Positions 32,972-37,362 of a stretch of 37,362 nucleotides of DNA are shown in pieces (position 1 is the first letter of the stretch; the number at the start of each line of letters is the position of its first letter). The notes below the pieces were generated by a model. The model was given only the letters and a program-made list of their open reading frames with translations, was not told where the DNA came from and ran no database searches. This DNA comes from Pseudomonadota bacterium. Its GTDB lineage: Bacteria; Pseudomonadota; Gammaproteobacteria; Acidiferrobacterales; Acidiferrobacteraceae. The stretch lies in contig JAJYHM010000052.1 in assembly GCA_021784755.1 (NCBI GenBank), forward strand, positions 1 through 37,362. The letters are read 5' to 3'. The position numbers were made by a program, and so were the translations under genes.

Positions 32972-33837
32972 CGGCAGTCCGCCTCAAAGCCGCCGATCGT
33001 CTGGGGATCGCGCTCTTCCTGGCGGGGCTTTTACATCTCGTGCTTATCCTGGGCCTGCGCTTCAATGTCCCGCACGGAGCGCGCGGTCGCGTCCTTGATG
33101 TGACGCTCGTCCAGAGCGCGAGCCATGCAAAGCCCCGCCATGCGCGCCGGCTTGCCCAGGTCAACGTCCGGGGTGGGGGCGGGATCCACAAGAAACATGC
33201 CGCCCATACACCCTTTGTCGCGACACCCAGAAACGGCGGTACACCTCGACCGATACCCCAGAGGCGCGCGCGGGAATCCACTGTTGATCACCTACGACTT
33301 TTGCGCACGCGGCGCGGTCCGCTCAGACTCACATTCGCGAAGCCCGCGTGGCAGTTGCATGCGGCGATCGCCGAAGAACTCGGTATCGCCAAACAACTGG
33401 CCGGCGAAGAGGCGCGCCTGAAGGCCGAGATTCGTCGGGACTCGCGCGCCGGACGCGTCGTGGGCGCCGGCCGTGGCGGGATCACGGCGCGGCGTTTCGC
33501 CTACGCGAGCTACATAGCACGCTGGGTCCGCCGCATGGAGCATATCGGGAGCCTGCAGTATCGTCGCCTGTTCGGGGCGCGCGGCCTCACAGGCTCGCTC
33601 GTGCTGGAAGTCGAAATCCAGAGAAACGGCGACTTAAGGCGCGTGAAGATCATACGTCCATCACCCTATCCAGCGCTTGATCACGCCGCGCTTGCCATGG
33701 TGCGCAAAGCCGCCCCGTTCGCGCCCCTTCCGGCCGTGCGGGGATCCAAGCTCGCAGTCTTGCCCATTATCGAGACATGGCGTTTCCGGGGTGGGCATAT
33801 GATCGAGGGATCGCCCGCGACCACTGCGGCCCCCTGA
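32968..33837 (+). CDS. TonB-family protein downstream of gshB
   Basis: A 289-aa TonB-like protein. One membrane helix sits at about residues 12-30 (LGIALFLAGLLHLVLILGLRF). A basic linker follows with ARRLAQVNVRGGGGIHKK and an Ala/Arg-rich middle, then a C-terminal TonB fold (about 195-280) with TGSLVLEVEIQRNGDLRRVKIIRPSPYPALDHAAL. Unlike the first TonB it lacks the long proline repeat and has no ExbB/ExbD beside it. A tonB gene in the same position (after gshB) is part of the Pseudomonas Pil-region synteny (tonB3), where it has been tied to twitching motility. It overlaps gshB by ATGA. Confidence 0.8.
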   Translation: MTAVRLKAADRLGIALFLAGLLHLVLILGLRFNVPHGARGRVLDVTLVQSASHAKPRHARRLAQVNVRGGGGIHKKHAAHTPFVATPRNGGTPRPIPQRRARESTVDHLRLLRTRRGPLRLTFAKPAWQLHAAIAEELGIAKQLAGEEARLKAEIRRDSRAGRVVGAGRGGITARRFAYASYIARWVRRMEHIGSLQYRRLFGARGLTGSLVLEVEIQRNGDLRRVKIIRPSPYPALDHAALAMVRKAAPFAPLPAVRGSKLAVLPIIETWRFRGGHMIEGSPATTAAP

Positions 33838-34022
33838 CCTTCACTTCCCTTGAAACACCCGCGGGCATGCCGGATACTAGATGCGTCTCACACTGCGGTT
33901 CGGTGCAGGAATATCGACGAGCAGGGCGGCTTGGAAACCCTTCCGCCCGGCGACGCGACGCTCCCGGGGCCTCGGCCTTGGGCGAGCCCGCCCACCCACC
34001 ACTTCGTTGCGAGGGCCACTGG

Positions 34023-34586
34023 ATGAATACGACCATACCGCTCGCCAATCAATTCCTGATCGCCATGCCGGGCCTTGGCGATCCGAACTTCTTCCGCACG
34101 GTGACCTTGGTCTGCGAACACAGTGCCGAGGGGGCCATGGGCATTATCATCAACCGGCCGGTCGACCTCACGCTCGGCGACGTATTCCGGCAGCTCGACA
34201 TTGAGAGCCCTGAGGGACTGACAACAGGACGGTTCGTCTATCTGGGCGGCCCCATACAAAACAATCGCGGCTTCGTGCTCCACGAGCCGCTCGGGGCCTT
34301 TGAGTCGACCCTGGCCGTAAGCGAGACGCTCGGCGTATCGACCTCGCGCGACATCCTCACCGCCATTGCCCACGACAGCGGACCCGAGCATTTCCTGCTC
34401 GCGCTCGGTTACGCGGGCTGGGGTCCCGGGCAGCTCGAAAAGGAGATCGCCGACAACGCCTGGCTCAGCGTCCCGGCGAGTTCCGAGATCCTCTTCAATA
34501 CGCCCGTGGAGGCGCGCTGGTCGGCGGCCGCCCATCTGCTCGGCGTCGACATATCCCAACTGTGCGGGGATGCGGGCCACGCGTGA
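34023..34586 (+). CDS. YqgE/AlgH (UPF0301) family protein
   Basis: A 187-aa protein of the AlgH/YqgE family, whose biochemical role is unclear. It begins NQFLIAMPGLGDPNFFRTVTLVCEH and has GAMGIIINRPVDLTLGDVF, FVYLGGPIQNNRGFVLHEP and FLLALGYAGWGPGQLEKEIADNAWL, all family blocks. ATG 34023 follows GAGGG at 7 bases; the open frame extends upstream to 33777 but that part is unrelated. About 185 bases separate it from tonB2 and hold nothing I recognise. It ends by overlapping ruvX (GTGA), a pairing (yqgE-yqgF) common in proteobacteria. Confidence 0.92.
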   Translation: MNTTIPLANQFLIAMPGLGDPNFFRTVTLVCEHSAEGAMGIIINRPVDLTLGDVFRQLDIESPEGLTTGRFVYLGGPIQNNRGFVLHEPLGAFESTLAVSETLGVSTSRDILTAIAHDSGPEHFLLALGYAGWGPGQLEKEIADNAWLSVPASSEILFNTPVEARWSAAAHLLGVDISQLCGDAGHA

Positions 34587-35047
34587 GCGCGCAGACCTTC
34601 CTGGGATTCGACTACGGCACAAAAAGCATAGGAGTCGCCGTCGGCCGCCTTCCGGCCGGGCGCGCGGAGGGAGCCGGGTGCGTCGCGGGCCTGAAGAGCG
34701 GGCCCGACTGGGACGCTATCGCACGCCTCATACAGCTCTGGCAACCCGAGGGCCTAGTCGTGGGCTTGCCGCGCAACATGGACGGCACCGACAACCCCAT
34801 GACAGCCTTGAGCCTGCGCTTTGGGCGACGCTTGGACGGCCGCTATCATCTGCCGGTATACTGGGTCGATGAACGGCTGACCACAGTCGCGGTGCGCGAG
34901 CACGTCAAGGAGACAGGCGCGCGCAAGACCCGGCGCAAGGCCATGCTCGACACGCTGGCCGCCGTCACCATACTACAGGCGTTCTTTGATGAGCCGCGAT
35001 TCAGGGCGCGCTCACATGAACTGGACAAAGGAATGGGGCATCCGTGA
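34583..35047 (+). CDS. ruvX: Putative Holliday junction resolvase RuvX (YqgF)
   Basis: A 154-aa RNase H-fold protein with FLGFDYGTKSIGVAVG (first catalytic aspartate), LVVGLPRNMDGTDNPMT and VYWVDERLTTVAVREH, and a C-terminal KAMLDTLAAVTILQAFF carrying the last conserved aspartate. It is proposed to resolve Holliday junctions or to process 16S rRNA. GTG 34583 overlaps the yqgE stop (GTGA); the longer GTG at 34562 would lie within yqgE. The stop is overlapped by pyrR. Confidence 0.92.
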   Translation: MSAQTFLGFDYGTKSIGVAVGRLPAGRAEGAGCVAGLKSGPDWDAIARLIQLWQPEGLVVGLPRNMDGTDNPMTALSLRFGRRLDGRYHLPVYWVDERLTTVAVREHVKETGARKTRRKAMLDTLAAVTILQAFFDEPRFRARSHELDKGMGHP

Positions 35048-35532
35048 TCGACGTGGAAGGGGCGCTTGCGCGCATGGCCGATGGCGCTCAAGCCTTCATG
35101 GAGCGCCATCCAGTCCTGATCGGAATCCATACGGGCGGTGTATGGGTGGCTGAACGTCTCCATGAGCGACTCGGACTCGAAGAGCCGCTCGGAACGCTCG
35201 ACATCTCCTTTTATCGGGATGACTTCAGCCAGATCGGCATACACCCGCAGGTCAAGACATCGCATCTCCCGATCGCCCTTGATGGCCGCCATATCATTCT
35301 CGTGGACGATGTCCTGCATACGGGACGCACGATACGAGCGGCGCTGAACGAGATCTTTGATTTCGCACGCCCGGCATCGATCGCGCTTGCGGTACTCATC
35401 GTACGGGATGGCCGCGAACTGCCCGTGCAACCCGATATTGTCGGGGCCGCAGTCGCGCTCAAACCATGGCAGCACATCAAGCTGACCGGCCCCAACCCCC
35501 TCGGCATCAAAATATTGGAGAAGACCGAGTGA
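35044..35532 (+). CDS. pyrR: Pyrimidine regulator/uracil phosphoribosyltransferase PyrR
   Basis: A 162-aa type I phosphoribosyltransferase. The PRPP loop is [17 protein letters not shown] (about residues 88-105), preceded by [25 protein letters not shown], the PyrR-specific segment, and [16 protein letters not shown] at the N-terminus. In Gram-positives PyrR controls pyr mRNA by attenuation; in Pseudomonas it acts as a regulator of other pyr genes. Starts GTG 35044 overlapping ruvX (GTGA). I saw no attenuator in the tight pyrR-pyrB junction. Confidence 0.92.
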   Translation: MIDVEGALARMADGAQAFMERHPVLIGIHTGGVWVAERLHERLGLEEPLGTLDISFYRDDFSQIGIHPQVKTSHLPIALDGRHIILVDDVLHTGRTIRAALNEIFDFARPASIALAVLIVRDGRELPVQPDIVGAAVALKPWQHIKLTGPNPLGIKILEKTE

Positions 35533-36500
35533 CTCCCATGCGACCCGGCAATGGCCACAGGCTCAGGCACTTCCTCACGACCGAGGATCTGAGCGCCCAG
35601 GCGATGACCGAGATCCTGGATACAGCCGAATCGTTCATAAGCGTAGGCGAGCGCGAGATCAAGAAAGTACCGCTCTTGCGCGGTAAAACGATCGTCAATC
35701 TGTTCTTCGAGTCCAGTACGCGCACCCGCACGACCTTCGAGATCGCCGGCAAGCGCCTGTCGGCCGATATCATCAACATCAATACGAGCGTATCGGCAAC
35801 TCAGAAGGGTGAAAGCCTGCTCGATACAGTCCGCAACCTCGAAGCCATGCACACCGACCTTTTCGTGATCCGCCATCCGGTCAGCGGGGCGGCGGACCTC
35901 GTCGCCCGATCTGTGCCCAACCACGTGCATGTCGTCAACGCAGGCGATGGGCGCCACGCGCACCCCACCCAGGGCCTGCTCGACATGTTCACGATCCGCC
36001 GCTACAAAGGGGATTTTCGGCGCCTGACCGTGGCGATCGTAGGCGACGTGCTGCACTCGCGCGTCGCCCGCTCACAAATACACGCCCTCACGGCCTTGGG
36101 CGCCAAGGAAGTGCGGGTGGTTGCGCCCCGGTCGCTGCTGCCGGCCGCGGTGGAAAGCCTGGGCGTCACAGCCTACACGGACATCGCCCGAGGACTTAAA
36201 GACGCAGACGTCATCATCATGCTGCGGCTCCAATTCGAGCGCATGGGCGGGGCGCTCATCCCAAGCGCGCGCGAATACTTCGACCTGTACGGGCTCACGC
36301 GCGAGCGCCTGGAGCTTGCCGACCCGGGCGCCATCGTGATGCACCCCGGGCCTATGAATCGCGGGCTTGAGATCGCGTCGGAGGTGGCCGACGGCCCACA
36401 GTCGGTCATCCTCCCGCAAGTCACAAACGGTATCGCGGTGCGCATGGCCATACTCGCGCGCCTGGCCGGCGCCTCCGCCGGGGAGGGCAAAACACCGTGA
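35529..36500 (+). CDS. pyrB: Aspartate carbamoyltransferase catalytic subunit
   Basis: A 323-aa transcarbamylase condensing carbamoyl phosphate and aspartate. It shows the carbamoyl-phosphate motif [16 protein letters not shown] (with FFE before it), [25 protein letters not shown], and [13 protein letters not shown] at the end. GTG 35529 overlaps the pyrR stop (GTGA) and has GGAG 8 bases upstream; ATG 35538 is three codons later and is the alternative. A regulatory PyrI is absent, as in class A ATCases, which pair PyrB with a dihydroorotase-like PyrC'; that partner follows directly. Confidence 0.95.
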   Translation: MTPMRPGNGHRLRHFLTTEDLSAQAMTEILDTAESFISVGEREIKKVPLLRGKTIVNLFFESSTRTRTTFEIAGKRLSADIININTSVSATQKGESLLDTVRNLEAMHTDLFVIRHPVSGAADLVARSVPNHVHVVNAGDGRHAHPTQGLLDMFTIRRYKGDFRRLTVAIVGDVLHSRVARSQIHALTALGAKEVRVVAPRSLLPAAVESLGVTAYTDIARGLKDADVIIMLRLQFERMGGALIPSAREYFDLYGLTRERLELADPGAIVMHPGPMNRGLEIASEVADGPQSVILPQVTNGIAVRMAILARLAGASAGEGKTP

Positions 36501-37362
36501 ACATAGCTATCATTGGCGGACGGGTGATCGATCCCGCGCAAGACTTGGACGCGGTGTGTTCGCTGTTCATATGCGACGAATTCATCGCGGGCATCGGCGA
36601 GGCGCCCTCTGGCTTCGAGGCCGATCGCACGATAGAGGCCCACGGGCTCGTCGTCTGCCCGGGGCTCATCGACCTGCGCGCGCGTGTGCGCGAACCGGGA
36701 CTCGAGCACAAAGGCACGATCGAGAGCGAGACGCGCGCGGCGCTCGCCGGGGGCATCACGCGCCTATGCTGTCCGCCGGACACGGACCCGGTCGTCGATA
36801 CCCCTGTCACCGCCCAATGGCTGATCGCCCGGGCCCGGCAATGCGGGGGTGCGGAGATCCTGCCGATCGGCGCCCTCACCCGCGGCTTGAGCGGGACCCA
36901 TCTCGCCGACATGCATGCCCTTTCCCGGGCCGGCTGCGTGGGGGTCGGGAATGCCGCGCTGCCCATAAAAGATACCGCGGTCCTGCGCCACGCCTTGGAA
37001 TATGCCTCGGGACTCGGGCTGCTCGTCTTTCTGACACCCGAGGATCCCTGGCTTGCCGGGATGGGCGTCGTACACGAGGGACGCATCTCGACCCGCCTGG
37101 GGCTTGCCGGCATACCGGAAAGCGCCGAAACCATTGAGATCTCGCGCACCCTCATGCTGATCGAAGAGATCGGGGCGCGCGCGCATTTTTGCGGGATATC
37201 GACGGCGCGCGGTGTGGCGCTCATCGCCGAAGCCAAGCGGCGGGGTCTTGCCGTAAGCGCTGACACGGCCATCCACCAGCTGTACTTCACGGAAGACGAT
37301 GTCGGCATCTTCGACACCAATTATCGCCTGCGACCGCCGGTGCGCACGGCCGCCGACCGCGA
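36497..37362 (+). CDS. pyrC': Non-catalytic dihydroorotase homologue PyrC' (cut by window end)
   Basis: An open frame from GTG 36497 (GTGA overlap with pyrB) runs to the window end, 288 residues. It has the amidohydrolase/dihydroorotase layout: [28 protein letters not shown]..., [36 protein letters not shown] and [12 protein letters not shown]. However the metal motif after PGLIDL reads RAR where active enzymes have HxH. The later histidine region reads FCGISTAR instead of xCHxST, and AIHQL replaces xPHHL. Pseudomonas PyrC' is a known inactive DHOase homologue needed for ATCase assembly, so the same role is inferred. The C-terminus is beyond the window. Confidence 0.88.
   Translation, partial: MNIAIIGGRVIDPAQDLDAVCSLFICDEFIAGIGEAPSGFEADRTIEAHGLVVCPGLIDLRARVREPGLEHKGTIESETRAALAGGITRLCCPPDTDPVVDTPVTAQWLIARARQCGGAEILPIGALTRGLSGTHLADMHALSRAGCVGVGNAALPIKDTAVLRHALEYASGLGLLVFLTPEDPWLAGMGVVHEGRISTRLGLAGIPESAETIEISRTLMLIEEIGARAHFCGISTARGVALIAEAKRRGLAVSADTAIHQLYFTEDDVGIFDTNYRLRPPVRTAADR

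Overview
The window is a GC-rich bacterial chromosome segment of 37.4 kb. The gene content points to an autotrophic gammaproteobacterium, plausibly an acidophilic sulfur or iron oxidiser related to Acidiferrobacter. That placement is an inference. It rests on a Calvin-cycle operon with phosphoribulokinase, an ATP-grasp-like GshA of the family first described from Acidithiobacillus ferrooxidans, and a pil/chp-gshB-tonB-yqgE-ruvX-pyrR-pyrB-pyrC' order that I recall from Pseudomonas and relatives.

Layout. (1) 1-1043: the 3' end of zwf, translationally coupled to pgl (oxidative pentose phosphate pathway). (2) 1047-2880, minus: an exbB-exbD-tonB energy-transduction operon with overlapping genes. 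(3) 3098-5012, plus: a near-consensus promoter, a small CopD-like membrane protein and rimO. (4) 5013-6421: a 520-base stretch without a supported gene, then a DUF302 gene and an unrecognised 131-aa gene. (5) 6565-14580, minus: a prk-tkt-gap-pgk-pyk-fba carbon-fixation/glycolysis operon ending in a convincing terminator. (6) 14838-17129: an inositol-monophosphatase-family gene and a thioredoxin-like gene, divergent from a PhnD-like periplasmic binding protein.

(7) 17129-19146: a 2-kb mobile-element graveyard bounded by a 44-bp imperfect inverted repeat. It holds decayed resolvase, IS256, TnpB and IS5 fragments around an intact-looking ParD/ParE-type toxin-antitoxin pair with its own promoter. 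(8) 19180-20661: bioA with a good promoter. (9) 20637-30414, minus: the type IV pilus chemosensory operon pilG-pilH-pilI-pilJ-chpA followed by two CheW-like genes, with no PilK methyltransferase or ChpB methylesterase. (10) 30699-37362, plus: gshA-gshB-tonB2-yqgE-ruvX-pyrR-pyrB-pyrC', most of them joined by 4-base ATGA or GTGA overlaps. The window ends inside pyrC', whose metal-binding HxH motif reads RAR, so it is very likely the non-catalytic partner of aspartate carbamoyltransferase.

How the parts work together. prk through fba supply the regeneration and reduction arms of the Calvin cycle, and pyk drains fixed carbon to pyruvate. RuBisCO and a CbbR regulator are not in this window. The pil/chp proteins form a chemotaxis-like relay controlling twitching motility. 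The gsh and pyr genes make glutathione and the first dedicated pyrimidine intermediate. The most unusual places are the inverted-repeat-bounded mobile island, the reduced Pil-Chp system with a four-HPt ChpA and a PilJ carrying a long basic cytoplasmic tail, and the insertion of gshA into a syntenic block that normally starts with gshB.
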